Source of the DNA: Actinomycetota bacterium
Lineage (GTDB): Bacteria; Actinomycetota; Actinomycetes; S36-B12
DNA length: 40,347 nucleotides
Direction of reading: 5' to 3'
Assembly (NCBI GenBank): GCA_005798555.1
Contig: SYJA01000041.1
Coordinates: forward strand, 1 to 40,347
The translations under genes and the position numbers were made by a program. Below the pieces are notes generated by a model. That model was not told where the DNA came from, ran no database searches, and was given only the letters and a program-made list of their open reading frames with translations. Below, piece by piece: positions 17,527-24,048 of this stretch; positions within the stretch are counted from its first letter, which is position 1; every line of letters starts with the position of its first letter.

Positions 17527-17817
17527 CTAGGTGCTAGCTGGCGCCGATGTCTTAGGCGCGGCTTCGGCCTTCTTGGCCGGCTCCCGGGCTTTGGTGTCGC
17601 TGGCTTTGGTGTCGCTGGCGGCCGAGTCACTCTTCTTATCTCGGGAATCGGTGCGGTAGAAGCCGGAGCCTTTGAAGACTACCCCGACATTGGAGAACAA
17701 CTTGCGCAGTCCCGGGTCACCGCAGACCGGGCAGATGGTCAAAGTGGCATCGGTGATCGGCTGCACGACCTCGTGGTTGGTGGCACAGGTCGAACACGCA
17801 TATTCATACGTGGGCAC
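17527..17817 (-). CDS. ruc: FmdB-type zinc-ribbon protein, Ruc-like redox-regulated chaperone
   Basis: A 96-residue protein with an N-terminal FmdB/CxxC zinc ribbon (C8-xx-C11 and C29-xx-C32) and, from about residue 57, a disordered tail rich in Lys, Asp, Ser, Ala and Pro. This is the layout of M. tuberculosis Rv0991c (Ruc), a chaperone activated by oxidation of its zinc cysteines, and the gene sits in the same neighbourhood (next to 5-FTHF cyclo-ligase and galU). GTG at 17817 is the start: GGAGG lies at 17822-17826, while a longer in-frame start at 17835 would fall inside the operator. A perfect CIRCE element lies immediately upstream, so heat-shock repression by HrcA is expected. The tail contains a short repeat of SDTKA. 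Confidence 0.87.
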   Translation of the reverse strand: MPTYEYACSTCATNHEVVQPITDATLTICPVCGDPGLRKLFSNVGVVFKGSGFYRTDSRDKKSDSAASDTKASDTKAREPAKKAEAAPKTSAPAST

Positions 17818-17828
17818 GGATCCTCCGA

Positions 17829-17855
17829 TTAGCACTCTTAGTTACCGAGTGCTAA
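17829..17855 (-). promoter_or_regulatory. CIRCE operator (HrcA binding site)
   Basis: A perfect inverted repeat TTAGCACTC-N9-GAGTGCTAA, identical in both arms to the CIRCE consensus bound by the heat-shock repressor HrcA. It ends 11 nt upstream of the GTG start of the Ruc/FmdB-like gene and just before its ribosome binding site. No chaperonin gene is adjacent, so the target must be the FmdB-like gene (the divergent crcB starts 77 bp away). Confidence 0.92.
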
Positions 17856-17931
17856 GTGTGCCCGGTCGGAGCAGATTCGTCCAATCGCCGCCAGAGCAAC
17901 CGCCGGCGTCCTAGATCCATAGGGTTTGGCC

Positions 17932-18327
17932 GTGGGGCAAATTCGCATTCTTGGGCTGGTGGCGGCCGGCGGCATCATCGGGTCCCTGGGCCGCTACGCA
18001 CTAGATCTATTGGCGGCTGGAACCTTGCCGCTTAGCCCGCAGGATTTTCCGCTGGCGACCTTGACGGTCAACCTCGTTGGTGCGTTGGCGATCGGGCTAC
18101 TTGCCCCGCTACTACTTGCCCGCACCCGCTGGGTATCGGCGGGACCGTTCCTGATCACCGGCATCTTGGGTGGGTTTACTACCTTCTCCGCCCTGGCCGC
18201 ACAGTCTGGGGTCATGTTGCTCGATGACCAAGGGTGGCGAGCGGCCGGCTATTTAGTCGCCACCATGGTCGGTGGCCTGATGGCCGTCCGCATTGGTGTG
18301 CGCATCGCTGACCGGCGGCTTCGATGA
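17932..18327 (+). CDS. crcB: Fluoride channel CrcB/Fluc, first subunit
   Basis: A 131-residue four-helix membrane protein of the CrcB (Fluc) family. Conserved features are GSLGRYALD near the N-terminus, LTVNLVGALAIG (the TVN motif that lines the fluoride path) and GGFTTFSALA (the Phe-box and Na+-site break). The start GTG at 17932 is chosen over TTG 17926 because TAGGGT (17920-17925) lies exactly 6 nt before it. Its stop overlaps the start of a second crcB by 4 bp. Paired crcB genes usually encode the two oppositely oriented subunits of a heterodimeric fluoride exporter. Confidence 0.93.
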   Translation: MGQIRILGLVAAGGIIGSLGRYALDLLAAGTLPLSPQDFPLATLTVNLVGALAIGLLAPLLLARTRWVSAGPFLITGILGGFTTFSALAAQSGVMLLDDQGWRAAGYLVATMVGGLMAVRIGVRIADRRLR

Positions 18328-18695
18328 TCGCCGCCCTGGCGGTGACACTTGGCGCGGCCGTCGGCGCTCCGATGCGGTATCTGCTGGACAGGTGGCTCAC
18401 GGCTCGCACTTCTGGGCCAACTGGCCTAGCGGCATTTCCCTGGGGGCTTTTTGCGGTCAACGTGATCGGCTCGGCGGTAGCGGGGCCGGTGCTTACGTTG
18501 ACATCGGGTGAACTACGCACCTTCTTAATAGTGGGCATCTGCGGTGCCTTCACAACTTTCTCGGGTTTCGCCTGGGAGGCAAACCGGCTGTGGTCGATTA
18601 GTCGGGCGGTGTTCTGGTGGGCGGTGATTGCGATGCCGGTGGCCTGCACCGGGGCATTCTTGATCACCTACACCTTGGCGAATTGGATCGGGTAG
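18324..18695 (+). CDS. crcB: Fluoride channel CrcB/Fluc, second subunit
   Basis: A 123-residue CrcB homologue directly downstream of, and overlapping (ATGA), the first crcB. It has GAPMRYLLDRW, FAVNVIGSAVAG and GAFTTFSGFAWE, the equivalents of the GRY, TVN and FTTFS motifs. The first subunit has more basic residues in its loops than this one, as expected for a fixed antiparallel pair, but topology is inferred. The gene converges on an SDR gene with only 8 bp between stops and no obvious hairpin. Confidence 0.93.
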   Translation: MIAALAVTLGAAVGAPMRYLLDRWLTARTSGPTGLAAFPWGLFAVNVIGSAVAGPVLTLTSGELRTFLIVGICGAFTTFSGFAWEANRLWSISRAVFWWAVIAMPVACTGAFLITYTLANWIG

Positions 18696-18703
18696 TAGTT
18701 GAT

Positions 18704-19444
18704 CTACCAAGGAACTATTTGCTCATCCTCCCATAGGACGCCGGTAGTATCGCCGGACTCAAATGCGCGGGTTGCCAGCCAGATCGAGGTTGCGGCACCC
18801 TCGGACGCGCTTCGGGGTGCAGTTGGTCCACCCATGTCAGTGCGCGAATGATTCGGGCAGACGGCATCGACTAGCACGCCACGGCTACCAAGCCCAGTTT
18901 CATGAGCCAGATTTCGCACCAGCGCATTTACCGCAGCCTTGCTGACGCGGTAGGGCGCGTAACCCCCGGTATTGCCGGGGCCCGACATGCGTCCCATGCA
19001 GGCCGAGTAAACGATCACCCGTCCGAGTCTTGCTTCAACCATCGCCGGCACGAGGCCATTAAGAAGAGCGAATACCGAATCGAGATTGGTAGCCATCACG
19101 CGGCGCCACTCCACGTCATTGGTCCGCAAAGTCTTCGACATCTTCTCGCTCATCACGCCGTGCGCCACTAGCAAGACAGTTACTTGACCTAGTGTCGAGA
19201 TCGTGGAGATGACGGCGCGGGTGGAATCAGGCTGTTGCAGATCGGCGGGGCAGCAGTAAACCTCGAGATCAGGGAACTCAGCCAAGAGGCGTCGGGCGGC
19301 GTCCTGCAAGCCGGCTTCGTCCTTGGCGACTATGGCCAGATTGAATCCGTTACTTGCTAGGCCGCGGGCACTTTCAAAGCCCAGGCCCCGGCTAGCCCCG
19401 GTTACAACTGCCAGTGGCTTGCTGGGAGATGTGTTCACCGACAT
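18704..19444 (-). CDS. Short-chain dehydrogenase/reductase (SDR)
   Basis: A 246-residue classical SDR. The NAD(P)-binding TGASRGLG (15-22), the substrate-proximal Ser S147 in VYSACMG, and the catalytic Y165-x3-K169 in APYRVSK are all present, so it should be active. The substrate is unknown; the family reduces carbonyls or oxidises alcohols. A CACAAT hexamer (19451-19456) is 6 nt before the ATG, suggesting its own leaderless promoter. It sits in the gap where mycobacteria have fmdB directly followed by 5-FTHF cyclo-ligase, so the crcB pair and this SDR look like an insertion into a conserved block. Confidence 0.85.
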   Translation of the reverse strand: MSVNTSPSKPLAVVTGASRGLGFESARGLASNGFNLAIVAKDEAGLQDAARRLLAEFPDLEVYCCPADLQQPDSTRAVISTISTLGQVTVLLVAHGVMSEKMSKTLRTNDVEWRRVMATNLDSVFALLNGLVPAMVEARLGRVIVYSACMGRMSGPGNTGGYAPYRVSKAAVNALVRNLAHETGLGSRGVLVDAVCPNHSRTDMGGPTAPRSASEGAATSIWLATRAFESGDTTGVLWEDEQIVPW

Positions 19445-19492
19445 AGTTGGATTGTGCCGCAGCTGTGCCCGAACGGCATCTGCACGCCGGGT

Positions 19493-19518
19493 CGAGAGGT
19501 TTGGAACGCAACCTCTCG
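19493..19518 (-). terminator. Perfect 9-bp hairpin, probable U-less terminator
   Basis: CGAGAGGTT and AACCTCTCG form a perfect 9-bp stem around an 8-nt loop. It lies 34-59 nt beyond the stop of 5-FTHF cyclo-ligase and upstream of the SDR promoter, as expected of an actinobacterial terminator without a T tract. A regulator-binding palindrome is the alternative reading. Confidence 0.5.
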
Positions 19519-19551
19519 TCCTAGGGGAAGTGTGTCGTGGGAGTTGGCTTA

Positions 19552-20175
19552 CTAGCCGGTTGCCTTCGGCAGGTAGGTGAGCTTGATTGGGCTCAAGGCA
19601 GCGGCAACGACGCGATCGTTATCCTCGGCCGGCAGTTTGTCATAGAGCTCATCTTGATTGATCACGCCGACAAGTTGCGGGCCAGCAGGAGGCCCGGTTT
19701 TTAGGTGTTCGAGAGCGCGGTCATAGAACCCCCCACCTTGGCCAAGTCGTACCCCTCGGTGATCGACGGCGAGCGCGGGCACGAATACCAATACCGCCGA
19801 TCGCAAGGGCTCGGCGCCTTGACCAACTGATGGCCCGGTCACCTCGCGGATGCCAAATGATCCGGTCGCAAAGGTGCTGGCCGCCGAGACCACCGCCCAG
19901 TCAAGGTCCAGACCACGCACCCGTGGCGCGATGACTTCAAAGCCGCCAGTCAGCAGGGCCCGCACCAAGGCGTTGGTACCTGGCTCAGTGGGGGCTGATA
20001 GGTAACAGGCCACCCGGGCGTCTGGCGGTAGGTCCTTGATCAGGGCGCCGGCGGTGGCTGCGAGCTCGCCATCGCGGGCGGCCAAGACGGCCGGGTCAAG
20101 CGCTGACCGGCGGCCGCGGATCTGGGCCCGCAGGTTAGCTTTTGCCGCACTCGCACCATCGGTTAAGGGGGCCAT
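19552..20175 (-). CDS. fthC: 5-formyltetrahydrofolate cyclo-ligase
   Basis: A 207-residue enzyme of the 5-FTHF cyclo-ligase (MTHFS) family, which converts 5-formyl-THF to 5,10-methenyl-THF with ATP. The phosphate-binding signature GVRLGQGGGFYDRAL lies near residues 140-154, with ALAVDHRG just before it; KANLRAQIRGRRSAL at the N-terminus matches the family's basic opening segment. Divergent from galU with a 40-bp gap, as in M. tuberculosis Rv0992c/Rv0993. A CACGAT hexamer (20182-20187), preceded by GGG as at the MMPL-1 start, sits 6 nt before the ATG. Confidence 0.94.
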   Translation of the reverse strand: MAPLTDGASAAKANLRAQIRGRRSALDPAVLAARDGELAATAGALIKDLPPDARVACYLSAPTEPGTNALVRALLTGGFEVIAPRVRGLDLDWAVVSAASTFATGSFGIREVTGPSVGQGAEPLRSAVLVFVPALAVDHRGVRLGQGGGFYDRALEHLKTGPPAGPQLVGVINQDELYDKLPAEDNDRVVAAALSPIKLTYLPKATG

Positions 20176-20215
20176 GAGGACATCGTGCCCGATCTGGACC
20201 CATTAGGGTCGTTCT

Positions 20216-21127
20216 ATGGGCAAGCGGGCAAGCGGGCAGGTCGTGCGCAAGGCCGTAGTGCCGGCCGCCGGCTTTGGCACCAGATTTTTGCCGGCGACCA
20301 AAGCGATGCCCAAGGAGATGCTGCCGGTAGTCGACAAGCCGGCTATCCAGTACGTGGTTGAAGAGGCGGTTGCGGCCGGTCTCGATGACGTCTTGTTCAT
20401 CACCGGACGCAGTAAGCGCGCGCTGGAGGATCACTTTGACCGCAATTTCGAACTTGAAGAGGTGCTACGTCTCAAAGGTGATGATGCGCGACTGGCAATG
20501 GTCACCTCCGCCACTGATCTTGCCCGCATCCATTACGTGCGACAAGGTGAGCCCCTAGGCCTTGGCCACGCGGTGCTGATGGCTGAGAACCATGTCGGCG
20601 ACGAGCCATTTGCGGTGCTGCTTGGTGATGACCTTATTGATCCGCGGGATCCGATCTTGGTGCGCATGTTGCAGGTGCGTGCTGAGTTCGGCGGCTCGGT
20701 TATCTGCCTGATGGAGGTCCCGCGCGCGAATATCTCGCTCTACGGTTGCCCGGCGGTGTCAGAAACCGACAGCGGCGACGTCGTCAGCATCACCGATCTG
20801 ATTGAAAAACCGGATGTTGCCGAAGCCCCGAGTTCGTTCGCCGTGATCGGACGCTATCTGCTTGACCCAGCGGTCTTCGAGATTTTGCGCACCACCGAGC
20901 CGGGGCGTGGTGGCGAGATCCAGCTCACCGACGCACTGCGAGTACTGGCGCAAATGCCCGAGGCGGCAGGTGGCGGGGTGCGCGGGGTGGTCTTTGGTGG
21001 TCGTCGCTACGACACCGGTGATCGGGTCTCCTATCTCCAGTCGGTTATCCAGCTGGCATGTGAGCGGCCAGACCTCGGTCCCGAACTTCGCACCTGGCTG
21101 AAAGTCTTCGCGGCGGAGTTGCCGTGA
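20216..21127 (+). CDS. galU: UTP-glucose-1-phosphate uridylyltransferase
   Basis: A 303-residue GalU. The nucleotidyltransferase signature VPAAGFGTRFLPATKAMPKE (from residue 15) and the following DKPAIQYVVEEA are diagnostic, and LGDDLIDP carries the metal-binding Asp. It makes UDP-glucose for cell-wall polysaccharide and glycolipid synthesis. Leaderless start: TAGGGT (20204-20209) lies 6 nt before the ATG. The stop overlaps the rimJ-like gene by 4 bp (GTGA). In most relatives a moeA/glp gene intervenes here; it is missing. Confidence 0.97.
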   Translation: MGKRASGQVVRKAVVPAAGFGTRFLPATKAMPKEMLPVVDKPAIQYVVEEAVAAGLDDVLFITGRSKRALEDHFDRNFELEEVLRLKGDDARLAMVTSATDLARIHYVRQGEPLGLGHAVLMAENHVGDEPFAVLLGDDLIDPRDPILVRMLQVRAEFGGSVICLMEVPRANISLYGCPAVSETDSGDVVSITDLIEKPDVAEAPSSFAVIGRYLLDPAVFEILRTTEPGRGGEIQLTDALRVLAQMPEAAGGGVRGVVFGGRRYDTGDRVSYLQSVIQLACERPDLGPELRTWLKVFAAELP

Positions 21128-21735
21128 CTTGGCCGGTCACCGTTACCGATGGCCCGGTTGCGCTGCGACCACTGCGTGGGCGAGATGGTCGCGCATGGAA
21201 AGCAATCCGACTGCGCAACCAAGATTGGCTCAAGGAGTGGGAGGCCACCTTGCCACCGGAGGGCCGGTGCGCTGTTGAGATCCCGAGTAATTTTGGGTGG
21301 ATGGTGCGGCGGCTGCGCCGGGAGGCCCGGGCGGGCAGAATTTTGCCTTGGGCCGTGACTTTCGAGGGCCAGTTGGTGGGCCAGTTGACAGTCGGCGGGA
21401 TCACCATGGGCTCGTTGCGGGCCTGCTATATCGGCTACTGGATTGACCAGCGCTTTGCCGGCCGAGGGATTACCCCGACCGCGGTCGCGCTCGCCTGCGA
21501 CTACTGCACCTCGGAGCTGGGGCTGCACCGGGTCGAGATCAATATCCGCCCCGAAAACCTCGCATCACGTCGAGTGGTGGAGAAACTCGGCCTGCGGGAG
21601 GAAGGGTTACGCCCGCTGTACCTTCATATCGATGGCCAATGGCGCGATCACATCACCTACTCGGTCATCCAAGGCGACTACGCCGGGGGCGTTTTGGAGC
21701 GGTGGCGACGAAATCGGATCTCGAGCCAGACCTGA
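21124..21735 (+). CDS. rimJ: GNAT acetyltransferase, RimJ/RimL type
   Basis: A 203-residue GNAT-family N-acetyltransferase. It has the opening PVALRPLRGRDGRAW, the acetyl-CoA loop region (YWIDQRFAGRGITPTAVALACDYC near 103-126) and the C-terminal NIRPENLASRRVVEKLGLREEGLRP typical of RimJ-type ribosomal-protein N-acetyltransferases. It follows galU with a 4-bp overlap, matching M. tuberculosis Rv0995 in position. The true protein substrate is not established in actinobacteria. Confidence 0.9.
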   Translation: MTWPVTVTDGPVALRPLRGRDGRAWKAIRLRNQDWLKEWEATLPPEGRCAVEIPSNFGWMVRRLRREARAGRILPWAVTFEGQLVGQLTVGGITMGSLRACYIGYWIDQRFAGRGITPTAVALACDYCTSELGLHRVEINIRPENLASRRVVEKLGLREEGLRPLYLHIDGQWRDHITYSVIQGDYAGGVLERWRRNRISSQT

Positions 21736-21823
21736 AATTTGAATCCGAAGGGGCTGCGACACGCCGAAGAATTAATGGCTCGCATCCCAGATGTCCCTCA
21801 TGAGGGGCTCTAGCGTACGAATC

Positions 21824-22615
21824 GTGACGGGAGTAATTTACGGTGTAATTATTGCCCTCTGGGCGGCCGTCCTGATCCCGATGTGGCTTCGTCGACACGA
21901 TCGCATCAGCGAGGTTCGATCCACCAAGAAATTCAGCTCCACGATGGCGAGTCTGGGCTCAAAGCGTCACCACGCCGCGACTTTATCCAGTTACGAAGCG
22001 CACCCCGCCAGATTCGAGCTAAAGGCGCGGGCGCGAACCGAGCGGGCGCGGATGGCTAACCGGGCGCGTGCGGCCCAACGCCGGCTAATGGTGCTGAGCC
22101 TGTTGGCCGTAACCACGCTTTTGACGATCGTGCTCGCACTGCTTTCGATGATTTCGATGATCGTCCCGATGGTCGCTGCTGCGTTGGTCCTCGCCTTCGT
22201 GGTAGCTGGCGCTGCGACTGCGTCCTCGCGCGCAAATGCAGCTGCGCGTTCAAAAGCTGCTGTTGATACCCGCACTGCTCGCAGTACGAGGCGTGGGGCC
22301 GATGTCGTTGAACTCAACGCTGGAGCACCTGCGGTGATCGATGACGATTGGGAGAACTGGGACCCATGGGCCGAGGATGATTCGGCTTGGGAAGCCGTGC
22401 CGACGACGTTGCCCACCTATGTCAGTGCACCGCGTGCTTCACAGGTACCTCGTCGCATTGACCGGTCCCGCCCGGGTGAATGGACTGGCGAAGCCATGGT
22501 CGACGCTGCCCAGGCGATGCAGCGTCAAGTCGCATTTAAGGATGTCGATGCCAAGGCCGCGACGGCCGAAATCCCAGCTATTGCCTTCGAGGAATCCCAG
22601 CGCGCGGTCGGCTAA
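21824..22615 (+). CDS. glpR: GlpR-like membrane protein (gephyrin-like protein receptor family)
   Basis: A 263-residue membrane protein. It opens with a first helix IYGVIIALWAAVLIPMWLRRHD, the hallmark of the actinobacterial family named GlpR, then a basic cytoplasmic loop (about 25-90) with many Arg, a pair of helices near 90-135 and an acidic, Trp-containing tail (DDWENWDPWAEDDSAW). In Corynebacterium GlpR is the membrane receptor of the MoeA-related Glp, which binds FtsZ at the divisome. The position after galU and rimJ fits. GTG at 21824 is preferred over ATG 21791 because TAGCGT (21811-21816) lies 7 nt upstream and family members begin close to this helix. The usual glp partner is absent from the locus. 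Confidence 0.8.
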   Translation: MTGVIYGVIIALWAAVLIPMWLRRHDRISEVRSTKKFSSTMASLGSKRHHAATLSSYEAHPARFELKARARTERARMANRARAAQRRLMVLSLLAVTTLLTIVLALLSMISMIVPMVAAALVLAFVVAGAATASSRANAAARSKAAVDTRTARSTRRGADVVELNAGAPAVIDDDWENWDPWAEDDSAWEAVPTTLPTYVSAPRASQVPRRIDRSRPGEWTGEAMVDAAQAMQRQVAFKDVDAKAATAEIPAIAFEESQRAVG

Positions 22616-22678
22616 TTGCCCCAACCGGCGTCCAAAGATGGGCACCGAAACGCACTTGCTACCCTGTGGCTCTCACTA

Positions 22679-22751
22679 GGGGCTGTGGCGCAGTTGGTCG
22701 CGCGTCTCGTTCGCACTGAGAAGGCCAGGGGTTCGAATCCCCTCAGCTCCA
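22679..22751 (+). tRNA. tRNA-Ala (anticodon CGC)
   Basis: Cloverleaf with acceptor GGGGCTG/CAGCTCC (one G-T pair), D stem GCGC/GCGC, anticodon stem TCTCG/TGAGA around loop TTCGCAC with anticodon CGC, and T arm AGGGG-TTCGAAT-CCCCT. Discriminator A at 22751; the CCA tail is not encoded. It decodes GCG. Confidence 0.95.
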
Positions 22752-22901
22752 CTTGACCGGGTGTTGGTGCGCACCAAATGTGGCTACCGAGTCTGCCGGC
22801 GTCGAGGCTCTATAACGCTCGACCATCGGCAGGCCAGCGGCGAGTGCCTCTGCTTCGGCGATCAATGCGGCGAAGGCATAGCCGGCGGTTGTTTCAGTCA
22901 T
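22743..22901 (-). CDS. Candidate small protein overlapping the tRNA-Ala 3' end antisense
   Basis: A possible 52-residue protein beginning TETTAGYAFAALIAEAEALA and ending in HPVKWS. Composition is protein-like (amphipathic Ala/Glu helix, then ERYRASTPADSVATF) in an otherwise empty 200-bp gap. CAGGCT (22908-22913) lies 6 nt upstream of the ATG, matching the leaderless geometry of its neighbours. Its stop codon falls inside the sequence complementary to the tRNA-Ala acceptor strand. I do not recognise the family, and the evidence is only composition plus promoter spacing. Confidence 0.45.
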   Translation of the reverse strand: MTETTAGYAFAALIAEAEALAAGLPMVERYRASTPADSVATFGAHQHPVKWS

Positions 22902-22954
22902 GGTGCCAGCCTGCCACAAGTGCACTATGGGGCGGGCCGTGCGAGGATTTAGGT

Positions 22955-23380
22955 ATGGCCAATGGCGCGAGGAACAGCTCGCTCACCAAGGGATTGATTG
23001 CGTTAGTTGCAGTCATCGCGGTTGCAGCCATGCACGGTCTGGTTGCGATGAGTCCAGCCTCGGCGCAGTCATGTGGTGACATCGCGCATGTGCATCAGAT
23101 TGTGGCTGGTAGCGACTCCTTAGGCGCTGATATTGGCAAAAGTGAAACCAAAGTTATGACAAGTATGGGTGCTGCCGAGATCCCATCTCCGGGCGGGACA
23201 TCGGGGGGCGCGATTTGCCTCGCGATCCTGCTCGCCGGTTTCGTGCTCACCCTGATAGCGCGACCCTTCAGCCTTCGGTCTAGGGGTTTTCGACTCGAAC
23301 TGCACTCGGCAGCACCAGCAATGCCTGACCGAGCACCCCCGAGTGTTTGTTTATCGAAACTTTGTGCTTGGCGAACCTGA
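22955..23380 (+). CDS. DUF6153-like small membrane protein
   Basis: A 141-residue protein with a hydrophobic helix at about 15-35 containing AMHGL, an external stretch with Cys and His (SCGDIAHVHQIVAG), then a second helix (CLAILLAGFVLTLIA) and a basic tail. The AMHG motif, size and position before a DUF305 protein resemble DUF6153 proteins, which in actinobacteria often accompany DUF305 and copper-related genes. ATG 22955 is chosen; a longer in-frame start at 22778 would add implausible Arg-rich sequence. The function is unknown; involvement in metal handling is inferred from the neighbour and the His/Cys content. Confidence 0.65.
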   Translation: MANGARNSSLTKGLIALVAVIAVAAMHGLVAMSPASAQSCGDIAHVHQIVAGSDSLGADIGKSETKVMTSMGAAEIPSPGGTSGGAICLAILLAGFVLTLIARPFSLRSRGFRLELHSAAPAMPDRAPPSVCLSKLCAWRT

Positions 23381-23403
23381 TTTAGCGAGTTGACTCCGCT
23401 AAA
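23381..23403 (+). promoter_or_regulatory. Imperfect palindrome between the DUF6153-like and DUF305 genes
   Basis: TTTAGCG-AGT-TG-ACT-C-CGCTAAA: 7-bp outer arms and 3-bp inner arms with one bulged base. It begins immediately after the stop codon of the upstream gene and ends 29 bp before the next start. It could be an intercistronic RNA hairpin or an operator; there is no T tract. Confidence 0.45.
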
Positions 23404-23432
23404 TCCACTTCACCAAAGCCAAGAAGGAAGAG

Positions 23433-24032
23433 ATGAATACAAAAAAGATTCTGAATTTTGCTGTTGCACTGGCAGCAGCGTCAATTGTCTTGGGCGGATG
23501 CGCTGGGTCGTCGCATAGCGGCATGGAATCAATGCCATCCGCCACCACGACGGCGAAACCAGGGACGACGGATTTGCCGGTCGGGGCAAGTGATCTGATG
23601 TTTGTTGAAATGATGATCCCGCATCATGAGCAGGCGGTTGAGATGGCCTTGATGGCGCCGACCCATGGAGCAGCTAAGGAGGTTTTGGCGCTGGCGGCCA
23701 AAATTGCCGAGGCGCAGGGCCCGGAGATCGTCCAGATGCAGGGCATGCTGAGTCGATGGGGAGTCTCGGAGATGTCAGATCACTCGGGGCATCAAATGGA
23801 CGGAATGGTTGATGCTTCCGGAATGGCAGAGCTGGATGCGGCTTCAGGAGCCGAATTCGATCGATTATTCCTAAAACTGATGATTGAACACCACTTGGGG
23901 GCAATTTCGATGGCTCAGGATCCATTAGCTAATGGTGATGACCCCGAGTTGAACAAGCTGCTTCGTGCAATAGTTGAGGCGCAGGCCGCGGAGATTGAGC
24001 AGATGGAAAAGATGCTGGAACAATTGCAGTAG
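23433..24032 (+). CDS. DUF305 lipoprotein, metal-binding type
   Basis: A 199-residue exported lipoprotein. The lipobox LGGC places the acylated Cys at residue 23. The DUF305 domain has two four-helix-type halves, the first with MMIPHHEQAVEMA and the second with LMIEHHLGAISMA, plus a His/Met-rich linker (DHSGHQMDGM). DUF305 proteins are commonly found with copper-resistance genes, and the His/Met content fits copper or iron binding outside the membrane, but the activity is not established. A ribosome binding site AGGAAGAG precedes the ATG. Likely co-transcribed with the DUF6153-like gene. Confidence 0.85.
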   Translation: MNTKKILNFAVALAAASIVLGGCAGSSHSGMESMPSATTTAKPGTTDLPVGASDLMFVEMMIPHHEQAVEMALMAPTHGAAKEVLALAAKIAEAQGPEIVQMQGMLSRWGVSEMSDHSGHQMDGMVDASGMAELDAASGAEFDRLFLKLMIEHHLGAISMAQDPLANGDDPELNKLLRAIVEAQAAEIEQMEKMLEQLQ

Positions 24033-24048
24033 GAGTAGTAGTACCGGC

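Noticed and set aside
17856-17931. Fluoride riboswitch before crcB
   Set aside because: I could not find the conserved pseudoknot sequence, and TAGGGT 6 nt before the GTG leaves no room for a 5' leader.
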